A DNA stretch of 64,000 nucleotides, from the NCBI RefSeq assembly GCF_002865645.1, contig NW_020194667.1:62001-126000 (forward strand). The letters run 5' to 3'. The notes under the pieces are model-generated. The model did no database searches and was not told the DNA's origin. It saw only the letters and a program-made list of their open reading frames with translations. Position numbers and translations under genes: made by a program. Positions 24,319 through 34,655 of this stretch are shown here, in pieces. The number at the start of each line of letters is the position of its first letter. Position 1 is the stretch's first letter. This stretch comes from Hyaloscypha bicolor E (Eukaryota > Ascomycota > Leotiomycetes > Helotiales > Hyaloscyphaceae).

Positions 24319-27138
24319 TCTTGGTTGGGGTTGGTGATGATGAACCTTGTCAACCATCACTGGTGATAGGTGTCGTGGTTGGTTGGTCCGTCCGTCCGTG
24401 TCATGAGGCTGTACATATGGGACATTGATGGCGTTATGGTGTCGTTTGGATTTGAGCGGCATTGTGTTATACTTGGGTGGATACATGGCCGGCAGTGCGT
24501 ACATTCTCTGATGATATTACTCGTCATGATAAAAATATAGACGACAGTTCAACTTCCTCATCTCTCATTTATTGAATCTGTCATGGTGTTCTTGATGCAA
24601 CAGTAATGACTTTTCAAACTCCATTTACTTTTAAAGGATCAAGAGTTGGCAGTGTTTGAAAGAACCAATAATGGCAGTAAACTACACTGTGCTGAATATT
24701 TGGCCGAGAACAAGGTCGTAGAGGACGGCTGAGTCCTGCCAGGAAAACTCAAGCGGAGCGACCTTCAAATCCAATTCGCTTGAGTTCGGGAGCTGTTCTC
24801 AACGTCCTAGTTCGAAAGACACCTTGGTCCCATCTTGCATTCATGGTATTTATGTAGAGGACATTTGAAGCGAGTTGATATCACGAATTTTCGTCAAATA
24901 CCAGAATTTTGCCCCAGAAATGTCGGAACAGTCGTCAACCACCTCGCCAACCCAAGCCTCGTCAAATTCCAACGGAATCTCACCTCGTTGGGATCGCCAA
25001 TAATTCGGACTCCTCACCAACTCCTTATACCCTCTAATCATCCATCCCCACTCCCTCAAACAACTGCGTAACCCCCCACCCCTCCGCATCCCACGGCTCT
25101 CTCCAAACAATCAGACCCGTTCTCGTTGTCGAGAAAAACCGATTAAATCAGCGCAGAGTTCTAACTCATCGTACAAATTACCAACGCGCAGGAGATTGTC
25201 CCTCATTCGTGGGTTTGGCAAAAGATCGATCCACGGATGATGAGGAACTGTGCACTGGAGCTTTGTTGGTCGGAGGCTGGGCGGAAAGGATGAGGCGGTA
25301 GTCGTGGTCCCTTGGGAGCGAGGAAAGTATGAAAGCGTATTGTCGGCTGGGAGTCAGAGAATCAGGGAGTTTCTGAGCATGACACGGAACACGTTGAACT
25401 TGACCAGTGTCAAGAAATGATCCACTGGCGGAGAGATTTTGCAGCAATTGGCGGTTATCCACGTCCGAATTTGGAGACGATGGTTTCTGGTGTGGTGCTA
25501 GGTTTCCATATTGATGCTGTGCGGGCTAAAGCCATGTGATTGATCTTTGATGACCCAACTGCGGAGTGGAAAGAAGGCCGTAAGTCCTCTGGGTTTGCAG
25601 AAGGGTTGGGATTCAGTTCGCGGTTACTTTTTATTCTGCAGACTCGGGCTTAGGCTTGATATTCACAAATCGCTCAGGGGGGACTTCAGGGATGGAGTTT
25701 AAATATACTTTTCTCCGTTCTTTTTCCTGCGAGGTATATAAGCACGAGATTCTTCTAAAAGCTATAGTTCAGAGGATTCTACTTGGAGGAGAACCACCGG
25801 CTTACTCTTTGGTTCAGCAGATTCTGAAGTTTTCTTCGCCCTGCAGCGCTGGATAAGCCTGACCAGTCGTCGCCTGCGAGTAGCCCCTGCCGCCATGGCA
25901 TCCGTTTTAGTACTATTGAGGATGCATCTGAATTTTCTTCCCCTGTTCGACGCATGAGAGCGAAGGGCTACGCTGTATCGTCAGCTCGATGGAAGAGTTT
26001 TAAGGTCGGACTCAATAGGTAAGACCACTTGAGAGCAATCCTGAACTGGCTTAGAAAAGAAACCTCAAGGATTCGAGTGTCGATGCAAGTGGCTAACAGT
26101 GAACAATCTCTGACACCGCGAGAGCGATGTGAGAGAGAATCTGGAGTTTAAGGATGCAGTTGAAGCTGGTGTTGTCCGAGAGATGCATACCGACATTTCC
26201 CCATCAATGGCCGGCAAAAAGCGGCATGATGGGTCATCCCTGCTTGCTCAACCCCCTAAACTCACAACATCATGCCATAATTATATTCATCATAAGTCAA
26301 TTGCAAGACCAAATCTTGAGGTATCATAATTCAAAGCTATGTCTCGATTTGGCAAATTAGTTTCATAAGTTCGGATAAATCGACGGTGCAACACAAGGAA
26401 TAGCAATGCTACTTATTGTTTGGGTTCGCTAGCCTTTCCATGTTCTCGGCGTCCGAGAATATTATGTTTATTCGAGACTTTGATACAATTGCACTCCCAG
26501 GGTTATCATAAGGTTCTTGGTTCCCTTTAATAGCCCACGATCATCTTTGGCACATATGGCTCCTCAAGATAATTGCACTCCTCTTCGATCAAGGTAACTT
26601 TGACCCTTCAATAGCCTGATGAAGTATTTGATAATGAAACCTTCGGCCGAGGAGCAAGCACTTTCTTGATAATCGAACTTGGCGTCGTTCAAGAAGTCTA
26701 GAAGGGGCTTCAACAAGGAAAGTGAAGTCCCAGTCCTACAACTTTTGAAATCCTTGTAAGAAGAATTTGCTCGTAGGCCTGACCATTGTTCCATGGGAGA
26801 ATGGTACAACCGAAAGTCCACCTTCTGGGAAATTTTCAATTCAACAACCAGCATTGCGGCCATTGAAAAGGACGGAAAGCACTTGCTCGCAGATTTGAAA
26901 CCCGAATCTTGGTTTGCGCCAGGAATGCACCGAAGAGAATACATGATCAAAACACCAAACGCGCGCAAAAAGTTAGATCTAGGTAAAGTGGTTTCGTTGC
27001 CCAGTGTAATTTTACAGCTTTGGTCAGGAAATTACCAATCCAGAGCAAACGTAAGCAGCTAAGCTATTGTAACAGCATTCCGGTCCATCCATATTTTGTT
27101 TCATAGTGTTTGACTGCATTGGGGCCTCAGCTCGGCCA
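24319..27138. other. 2.8 kb without a supported gene
   Basis: Open frames here are short (minus 24850-25110, minus 25178-25462, plus 26793-27062) and lack domains, splice continuity or strong protein character. It contains the 3' UTRs of both flanking genes. I see no repeat or RNA gene. Confidence 0.4.
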
Positions 27139-28528
27139 TCAAATCAAAGAATCATCATTCTCATCATCCGTATCAATGCCCAATGCCGCTTGAAGCAGAT
27201 CTAGCTGCTTTTGCAAGCTCTCAGTCTGTTGTCGAACGCTCCTGATTCCGCTTTGAACACCACCAATGATTTGATAGATCTGCTTCTGCTTCTTTCGTGG
27301 GAGTGTGTCTATGAGAGGAGTCGCCGGGTGGCCAACGTTTCGAGCTTCAGATTGTGCAGCCATGCTAGTGTTTCGATACGAATTCTCATACGGTGTATGT
27401 TGCGTAGCTTGAATCAATTGGGTGCTAGGAGACAGCGAATTCGACCCATCACGGCCCGGCTCTACTTTCGATGTCTGTCCTGTTCCACCCATTCTGCATA
27501 TGTTCATCGGTGGAGTGGTGGGACCATTTCCCGCGTCTCGTGGATCTGACCCAGCCCGATATAGGATTTGGTGTCGTTCCGTGCTATTGGGAGGGAATTG
27601 CTTCTCGTAAACGTAGTTTACTAGTGCAGGTCCATCACTATGTGGTAGGTTGTTTGGAGAAAGGTTGTAGGAGGCGATCGGGTTTGAGGAACCAGGAAGA
27701 GCCGTTTGCGTCTCAGGGTAGGTGTGCATGAGGGCTTGAGCTGCTGCTGCTATCGTCGAGGGAGAATCACGCTTGCGCTTCAATGAAGACGAAGGTCGAT
27801 CCGAATCGGCAAGAGGAGGTGATCGTGTTATGTAAGGCTCTGCCAGCTTGCTTGGGGTGGCCTTGAAGACCACACCCTCTGCTGCTCCAGTCAGTATGGG
27901 AATTAGAGGAAGGAGTCGCAGCATACCTGCTGCATCTTTTCTAAGACTACACAGATTCCCTCTTGTGCCCATCTGTTCCCAAGAAATTGGAGTCAGCATG
28001 CTTCTTTGAGGTAGTTTCAGGAGTAAAATGCTCCGGGAGTTCTTGGGTATGCGAGCAGAATGTCCCAAGAGCTGCTGGACATTGCTACGAGAGGAATTGA
28101 TACTCTGAGACGTTGGGACTTGCCTGACAAGTAGCACATGCCCCATGGAACCAGCCTTCCAAAGATACGCAGACAGAGAACCGTCCCACCCCCGAAGCGC
28201 AGTGCGTGCATGGTGGATCCCTGATCTGACCCCGCGTCGAGAGTAGAAAAGCTCCCCGAGTCTGCGAGCGCGGGCTTTCCGTCGATTTCTCAGGAGGAAG
28301 CTCCTTTCCAGACTGCCATGGTATCGGTCGGACCTCAGGAAGAGCGCGTAGGCCTTCAAGAGCATCTATCCCTGGTTTCCGGGCTTTTGAGGCCGAGTTG
28401 TGCGGTGAGCCCGCTGGTGAAGTGGCGTAGAAAGCTGCGCCTGGCGAGCTTGAGGCGAATTCATGGGGCGCATGTTGAGGCAAACCGTTCGGAGGGTTGG
28501 CAAAATTATTCTCCAGAGTTGGAGGCAT
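27139..28528 (-). CDS. DUF3716-type cysteine-motif protein
   Basis: Three exons, 28528-28124, 27972-27927 and 27881-27139, give 397 residues with exact phases. After a Pro/Ser-rich N-terminus, residues about 107-148 hold the DUF3716 pattern: DPPCTHCASGVGRFSVCV, then FHGACATCQ joined across intron 1 to MGTRGNLCSLRK. The family is known from fungi, has a conserved Cys pattern and has no established function. The rest is low-complexity with a basic patch (LKRKRDSPS) and a C-terminal helix (RSVRQQTESLQKQLDLLQAA) that could form a coiled coil. Intron 1 (28123-27973, 151 bp) uses the donor CAG|GCAAGT, a textbook GC donor, with branch-like CTGAC near its end. Intron 2 is 45 bp and in-frame. Divergent to the GH128 gene. 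Confidence 0.8.
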
Positions 28529-28776
28529 GGTAGAAGAGGTGGTGTGGGGAGGAAAGTTGGACGGGCCCTGGCGGTCGGATTTACGCGCTATCAGCGATTT
28601 TGAGACGTCAGATCGGCTCAAAGGAAATTCAGGTTTATTTGTATTCTCCTTTCTACTTATAAACCTAGATTCCACATCCTTCAGAATGTCCCATTTTCTT
28701 TCTTTGTCCGATAGCAGCAAAGCCGATATCAGATACTCTTTACCACCATCAATTCGGCTTCTATATCTCTGGGATC
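28529..28776. promoter_or_regulatory. Shared divergent promoter of the DUF3716 and GH128 genes
   Basis: Only 248 bp separate the two start codons. The segment contains both 5' UTRs and any promoters. No clear TATA box stands out and no specific operator can be named; shared control is inference from spacing. Confidence 0.4.
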
Positions 28777-29583
28777 ATGGTGGTACGAAAGAGGTGTCTT
28801 TTGTGGGACTGGACCAATACGGCCAACCTCCCACATGCCATTGAGAAGCTCAACTTCGATGGACCTTTCTCCTCGGTATCAAATTGGAATGCATGGAGCC
28901 CGCCTGAGCTGAAGAACCGCCTGCCCTTTCGCCCCACGGTGCGTGGGATAGACCAACTTACAGACTCAAACGAGTGGGGTATGATATCAAACGATGGTCA
29001 TACTATCATACATTATTTTAACGAGCCAGAGCGAGCTGTAATTTCCCCCAAGAAAGCTGCTGAGATGTGGAGAGAAAAAATGGTTCCATTGAGAAAGGAA
29101 AAGGGGAAGAAGATTGTCGGGCCTGGTTGTGCTAGCGATCCGGGGGGAGAGGCGTGGCTTGATGAGTTCATGAAAAGGGTTCAGGAGATGGAAGAACCGC
29201 CAGATTATTTGGGCTTGCATTACTATGGCCCGGATGGGGCAGCTGCAATTCAGTACATTGAAAAAATGTATGTTTCAGCATTTTTTTCTGTCCAGGGGTT
29301 GTCATTGACAATAAAAAGGCATCAGAAATATCCAGAATACCCAGTCGTGGTCTCTGAGATAGCATCTATTTCTCGAGAAAAGAAAGAGGTCTTTGCTTTT
29401 ACTGCTCAAGTGGCAAATTGGATGGATGAGTGCCCTTATGTGTTTGAGTATTCGTTCTTTGGCTGTATGGCCAAATGTGCAGATGATTTTGTCAGTCCGG
29501 AGGCTCAGCTCATGCATGCTGATGGGAAATTCACACCATTGATGCACAAGCTCATGAATGAGCAGCCCATAGTCAATTTCTGA
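28777..29583 (+). CDS. GH128-family (Glyco_hydro_cc) beta-1,3-glucanase-like protein
   Basis: Exons 28777-29267 and 29319-29583 give 251 residues. Family hallmarks run in order: KRCLLWDWTNT at the N-terminus, SVSNWNAWSPPEL, LPFRPTVRG, IIHYFNEPERA (acid/base Glu on the NEPE strand), GPGCASDPGGEAW, PDYLGLHYYGPDG, YPVVVSEIASISR (nucleophile Glu), VFEYSFFGCM and SPEAQLMHADGKFTPLM. The fold is a TIM barrel acting on beta-1,3-glucan. The 51 bp intron (29268-29318) is a multiple of three without a stop, so the frame also reads straight through; removing it restores YIEKMHQKYPEYPVVV, the normal family spacing. There is no N-terminal signal peptide, so the enzyme may be intracellular or secreted unconventionally. 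Confidence 0.88.
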   Translation: MVVRKRCLLWDWTNTANLPHAIEKLNFDGPFSSVSNWNAWSPPELKNRLPFRPTVRGIDQLTDSNEWGMISNDGHTIIHYFNEPERAVISPKKAAEMWREKMVPLRKEKGKKIVGPGCASDPGGEAWLDEFMKRVQEMEEPPDYLGLHYYGPDGAAAIQYIEKMYVSAFFSVQGLSLTIKRHQKYPEYPVVVSEIASISREKKEVFAFTAQVANWMDECPYVFEYSFFGCMAKCADDFVSPEAQLMHADGKFTPLMHKLMNEQPIVNF

Positions 29584-30179
29584 TTAGTGGAATACAGGTC
29601 TGGCTACCCTTGAGTTGAATGGAACCTTCATGGCAGGAATTGAGGAGGATCTGGGGTTGCACAACATGCTACGAAGTACTAATCATTCGAGCACTGGTGA
29701 GGTGGACGCCATAGTTCAATGTTACATCTATTTCCATTTTAAGGTAGAGAAGGAGAATTCGTTTTGCAGACCCCTGGACCTGGTGGACGGGTCTCGATAT
29801 GATTACTCATTGTCACCGACCGCTTGAGCCTCCTCCCATTCGGACTCGCTTCTGTGTTTGTCAACCTCGTTTGATTAGTGAGGGCCTCTGATATATAAGC
29901 CAATTGAAAGATAGGCTCCCAGATTTCTAGGTACATTCATACAAAGTCTCAATTCTCTTTTGATTTTGCACGTAATGCTATTGTCGGGCTTCAGGGGCTG
30001 GCAGTCTGCCCGAAGCCGTTCGATAATTTCAAACACTCTCTAAGGCCGGAAAGGCCTCCGAAAGTTCCTTTGTTATAGATAGGAGAAACTACCTGATCCG
30101 TTTTGCTCTCTGATTTTCTTATACCGATTTCTTCCTTGCATTGAATTCCTCGAGTCCAAAATCTGCAATCACCTACGAA
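29584..30179. other. Spacer with a TATA-like element ahead of the transporter gene
   Basis: ATATATAAG at 29891-29899 lies 280 bp before the transporter ATG. The remainder has no coding signal. Confidence 0.4.
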
Positions 30180-32236
30180 ATGGGAGTTCCAGAATCTGGC
30201 TTGTCAACGTCTTCTGCTGCCAGCGAGGTGACGAGCTCAAAGGATGAAGGGAACCGCGTTGCAGGGGGATTGGAAAGCAATGCTAGTGCTCAGAACCTTG
30301 ATGTTGAACCAGTGATAGAACAAAAAAAGCCCTTCAAGTTCAAGCTCACCATTTTCATGCTTTGCTTCATCTCTGTGGTGGTTGCAATGGCAAGTCTCTT
30401 ATCCCTACAAGTTTATTGGGCACTATCTCAAGTCCAATCCAACCCCTTTAGTCAATTCTAATCCGAGATTCGGATGTTAGGACTCGGTCATCGTGGCTTC
30501 GATGTTACCGGCAATCACAGTCGCCCTCAAAGGGACGAGCTTAGAAGCATTTTGGGTTGGAATATCCTATCTTTTGGCACAAACTGTTAGTATTGCTTGC
30601 CATGGGTCTAGTCTTCTAGCTAACATTTGTTAGGTGACGATCCCCCTCTACGGAACTATTTCAGATATCTTGTGAGTCTCCACATTCGAAATGACCAGGA
30701 AAAAAGCGGTCCTGAATCTCACAGCGGTCGGAAATGGGCAATGGTATTTGCGATTCTTGTATTCTTATTTGGCAGTATCCTTTGCGGATCTGCCCAGGAT
30801 ATGAATTGGCTGATTGCCGCACGGGTTGTTCAAGGGCTTGGGGGTGGAGGATGCCTCTCGTTGGCATCTGTCATCATCAGCGACATTACGACTTTGAGGG
30901 AGCGTCCAAAGTTCCTCGCTATGGGAGCGTTCGCGTGGGCCTTAGGGATGAATATTGGAGTAAGCTAGTCGGAGGTAGTTTTGAAGTCTTTCCCGCTCAC
31001 CGTGGAGAATAGGTGCCCGTCGGCGGCGCCATTGGCGAGTTCTCGTCTTGGCGTGTTGTTTTCTGGATCAACATTCCGATCTGTGTCATTGGCACAGCTG
31101 GACTCATCTATGCTCTACACCTTTACCAGGAAATATCGTCACTCCGGTCAAAATTAGCGAGAATCGATTACTTGGGGATGGGTATCTTCGTCGCATCTAC
31201 AACTTTAATGCTCTGCGGCCTCACGACCGGCGGAACGACTCATCCATGGAAGTCCGCCAGCGTCCTTGCTCCTCTGATTCTAGGCTTCACGGGCCTTGGG
31301 GTCTTCGTTCTTGTGGAGTGGAAGGTGGCAAAAGCACCAATGGTCCCCATTCGAATCTTCTCAAATCGAACCGCCAATGCAGGGTATTTCGGCGCATTCA
31401 TACACGGCCTTGTGCTTTGGTCCTTTACATATTATCTGATCATATTTGTCCGTCGAGCTTTCATTGATGAGAGATGGAAGCTGACACTGATTAGTTCCTT
31501 GGCGCTCGTCGGGATGCTTTGTTCAAATCTTCAGCGGAGACTCTTCCAGGCAGGCCAGTGCTTCTAATTTCGTTCCCAAATTCCTGTGCTGACATTTCAC
31601 CAGCGCCCCCCGTAGCACTGAGTGCAGTCTTTTGCAACATCTGGGTCGCCAAAACACTTCGATTTCAGAAAATGACCTGGCCCGCCTGGGTCTTTCTTAC
31701 ATCCGGCACAGGACTTAACGCGCTCATGAAGCCTGACTCGAACGCAGGCATACTATATGGACTCAGAGTAATTGCCGCTACAGGCGGTGGGTGGCTATTC
31801 CAATTGCCAATATTTGCAGTCCAGTCAACAACAGTTAATGATGATCTCGGCATCGCCACCGAAGGAATTACCTTTTTTCGAAGCGTCGGCCAGGCATTTG
31901 GAGTCGCTATCGGCGGAATTGTATCTTAGAATGAATTCGATCGATATATTAACCGAGCTATCACAGATGGAACCGTACCAAAAGAAAATCTTGTCACTGG
32001 TACCCAAGCCGCTGGCGCTTATGAAATTATCGGGACATTTTCCTGAGCATGTCATTTCAGCTTATCGATACGTCTACGCTGATTCTTTGCGGACGGTTTG
32101 GTATGTTACTACTTGGATTGCTGCTGCGGGGTTCCTCGTAAGCTTTCTGGTTAAAAATGAGAGCATGGATAGAGGCCAACAATCTAAGCAAGCTTTCAAC
32201 AGCCAGCACAAGGAAAAGAAGGCAGACGAGGTGTAG
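30180..32236 (+). pseudogene. MFS multidrug/DHA-type transporter gene with a stop and a frameshift
   Basis: Exons 30180-30389, 30481-30585, 30634-30671, 30725-30959, 31013-31447, 31495-31549 and 31604 onward read as a major facilitator: VVVAM|DSVIVASMLPAITVAL, EAFWVGISYLLAQT, YGTISDIFGRKWAMVFAIL, WLIAARVVQGLGGGGCLSL (motif C-like), GGAIGEFSSWRVVFWINIP and IRVIAATGGG-type segments, matching 14-span drug:H+ antiporters at the plasma membrane. The first and sixth introns need GC donors. After GVAIGGIVS the frame meets TAG (31927-31929), yet protein-like sequence NEFDRYINRAITDGTVPKEN and LVTGTQAAGAYEIIGTF continues, then a surplus T in the T run at 32038-32041 shifts to the frame of PEHVISAYRYVYADSLRTVW and the C-terminus. 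A GT-AG pair at 31918-31967 could skip the stop and enter the terminal frame. It is either a damaged gene or a recently remodelled one. Confidence 0.75.
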
Positions 32237-32944
32237 AAGCTCGACTTGGATATCTTGGAGAGCAAGATTGAAACACGAAAAGTTGCGTAGATCAGGAGAG
32301 GGACTTCTTTCTCGTCTTCTTGAATCAACCAATTCACATCCTTCAGAGCTTTAACTGGTTCTCCATTTATGAGGCCACCGGTATTCACAAGAGATGGCTG
32401 GCTGAACTGATTTTCGGGGCCAATTAATTTCAGGGGCCCCTACAACCGGCGGCTTGCAAATCGTCAACAGAAATACTGTGCAAACCACACTTCGTCCTCA
32501 GGAAACCTTATTTCAAGGTGCCTCCATACTTTCGAAGACTTATTTTTCGAGCCAACTTTAAATTGAAAAGTCTGAACAGCTCACATAGCTCCAAATGATC
32601 CTCCGCCGGATTTGTTGTGCTTCAAGTTCAGCGTTCGAGTACCAACGCAGCTCATGCTACTGAGTCTAAGAGACAAGGAGAAAGGAGCGAGCATGTGCCA
32701 GATGCTGTTCAGGAAGGATCGATTGGAGAGCTATAAGCTGGACAAAGCTGAAGCTATATACAAGAGAATTACAGAAGGTTACTAACGGGATAGAGGCAAT
32801 AATCAGGACCCCACAATCAGACCATCTAATAGCATGAGACTATGGCTCGGATACTTGATAGCATAAGGAAGGGTAAGTTAGGGGGTACGCAAAGAGAAGT
32901 CAACTAAAATTCCATATAAATATACAGGAAGCTGATCATTGAAA
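32237..32944. other. Intergenic between convergent genes
   Basis: No coding-like sequence. It contains the 3' UTRs of the transporter (plus) and the GPI protein (minus). Confidence 0.45.
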
Positions 32945-33860
32945 TCAAAGCAAGCACAGCGCCGTCAATCCAAATGTCACCACAACAAATGAGGATACCG
33001 CAGAATCTCTCCAACCTTGTGCAGCACCAGTCCTAACTCCACCTGTAGGTGTAGGAGATGATTGCACCTGGGTATTCGGCACAGCCAAAGTAGGTGCGGC
33101 ACCTCCTCCGCCAAATGTCCGAACAGATGTTGTTGATGCATGCGACGAAGTCGGACCTGTTTTCTTTCCCGATGCTGAGCTCGTCGGGCTTGATCCTCTG
33201 CCGGTCCCAGTCTTCGCTGGTGTTGTGGAAAATCCCGAATATGTGGCATTATACGAAGATGCTAGGGCAAGGTAGGAAGCCGGAACTGGTGCAATCGAAG
33301 CGCTGTAGGACGAGCACTCTGATGTAGCCATGTCCATATAACCGGATATTGTATCGATGCTGTATGCAGCCTCGCACCAGTCGCATCTACGTTTGCATCA
33401 GCAAGGCTGGGTAGAAGGCCATATATTTGGCTATAGGAGCTTACTGCTGTTGAGCTGATATCCCTCCATTCTCACACAAGCACTTCCAGTAAGCTCCCCA
33501 ATCATCAGCTGTCTGGAAAGAGGAGCACTCGTCTGAAAGTTTGACTGAAGTGTCGCAAACGGTGACCTGATCAAGACCTCCCCAGCAAAAACCGAGATTA
33601 TCTAATTCGTCACGCTCTTTGATATTTTTGAAAGGTTCTCGTCCTGTTCGGTATCGACGGAGAGCCTCGTGGTATGGAGGAACGGGGGCAGGTGTCTAAG
33701 ATAAGTAAGATGTTAAAGGCTGTCCATCCAAGATTTGAACCGGTTGAGAATGGGGAAGTTTCTCCCCACAATGACTTACAACGACAGCTGCCTCCAAAGC
33801 CACCGCACTCACGATTGCAACGGCTGCGGATGCCCAGAGAAGTGCCTCAGAAACCCGCAT
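32945..33860 (-). CDS. GPI-anchored, secreted 8-cysteine protein
   Basis: Exons 33860-33780, 33695-33445 and 33386-32945 give 257 residues with exact phases (introns 84 and 58 bp, GT-AG). The N-terminus, MRVSEALLWASAAVAIVSAV followed by ALEAAVV, is a signal peptide. The mature domain has eight cysteines in the order FCW, VCD, ECS, KCLC, CDWC, SEC. A long Ser/Thr/Gly-rich linker and a hydrophobic C-terminal tail (SSFVVVTFGLTALCLL) fit a GPI anchor. Eight cysteines recall CFEM proteins but the spacing differs and I do not assign it to that family. It should sit at the cell surface or wall. It is divergently arranged to the large membrane protein at 34656, 795 bp away. Confidence 0.78.
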
Positions 33861-34655
33861 TTTTTTTTCCGGGTCTTGGATGTCCACAAAAAATGCTGAA
33901 GTCAGCAAGCATATCAACCCACCGCGATAGATATACTTCTGTTCAGCTCTCCTCAGAAGAGCCGGCACATTTTTGTCCGATCTCCCCGTTCATTTAATTT
34001 TTTTTTGTGTCTTTGCCGCCTCCTGCTTTCATGGTCATGGCCTGCAGCAGCAAACGCAACTTTCGACGATCTTCGTATTTCGATGGCTGAAAAGTGACAA
34101 TCATTGGTCGGCAGGGTGGCACAAGCGTGTCCCTTCTTCCTTGAAATTTTATGCTTAATCTTGTCTTGCTCAGCTATTTGTTGAAAGCAGTACTCGCGTT
34201 GCTATTTCTGTGGATGGTCTCACGATAGGGGCAAGATCCTCGTTGTGGCTTGAATCCTTCCCCACACTACCCGATGGTCCCGCTTCAAGTTGCCAATAGC
34301 ATTTGACAAGGAGCGCCACCAAAGCGGCTCGTCAGGAGAAGTTTAATTTTAATAACACGATGTGCGCCTATTCAGTCCAAAGTCTCCAGGTCGGCGTAAC
34401 TTTATGCCCGTTTGATGTTTCAGCCTTTGCTGGTAGGGCTGTCAGCAATGGATAAATAATGCCCCGCGACATCAATCGCGCTCAATAGGGGTGGGCGCAT
34501 CAGCTCCAATGGAAATATGGGCACGCAACTTGCAAATAGTCCCACAACACACAAATCTTTGTGCAAAGCTGTTTGGATTTAACAGACAGCTCGGGGATTT
34601 CTTTTCAAAGAGTTGGCGAAGGTTCTTGTCTTTTTCTTAACGTTGAGTGTAAAAA
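33861..34655. promoter_or_regulatory. Divergent promoter region between two cell-surface genes
   Basis: No gene seen. The region separates the start codons of two genes encoding surface or membrane proteins, one on each strand. It has a run of T near 33999-34007 but no clear TATA box near either start. Confidence 0.35.

Noticed and set aside
26793..27062. 89-codon plus-strand ORF (MGEWYNRKSTFWEIF...)
   Set aside because: ATG-started but with no domain, splice partner or promoter signal; left in the gene-free note.
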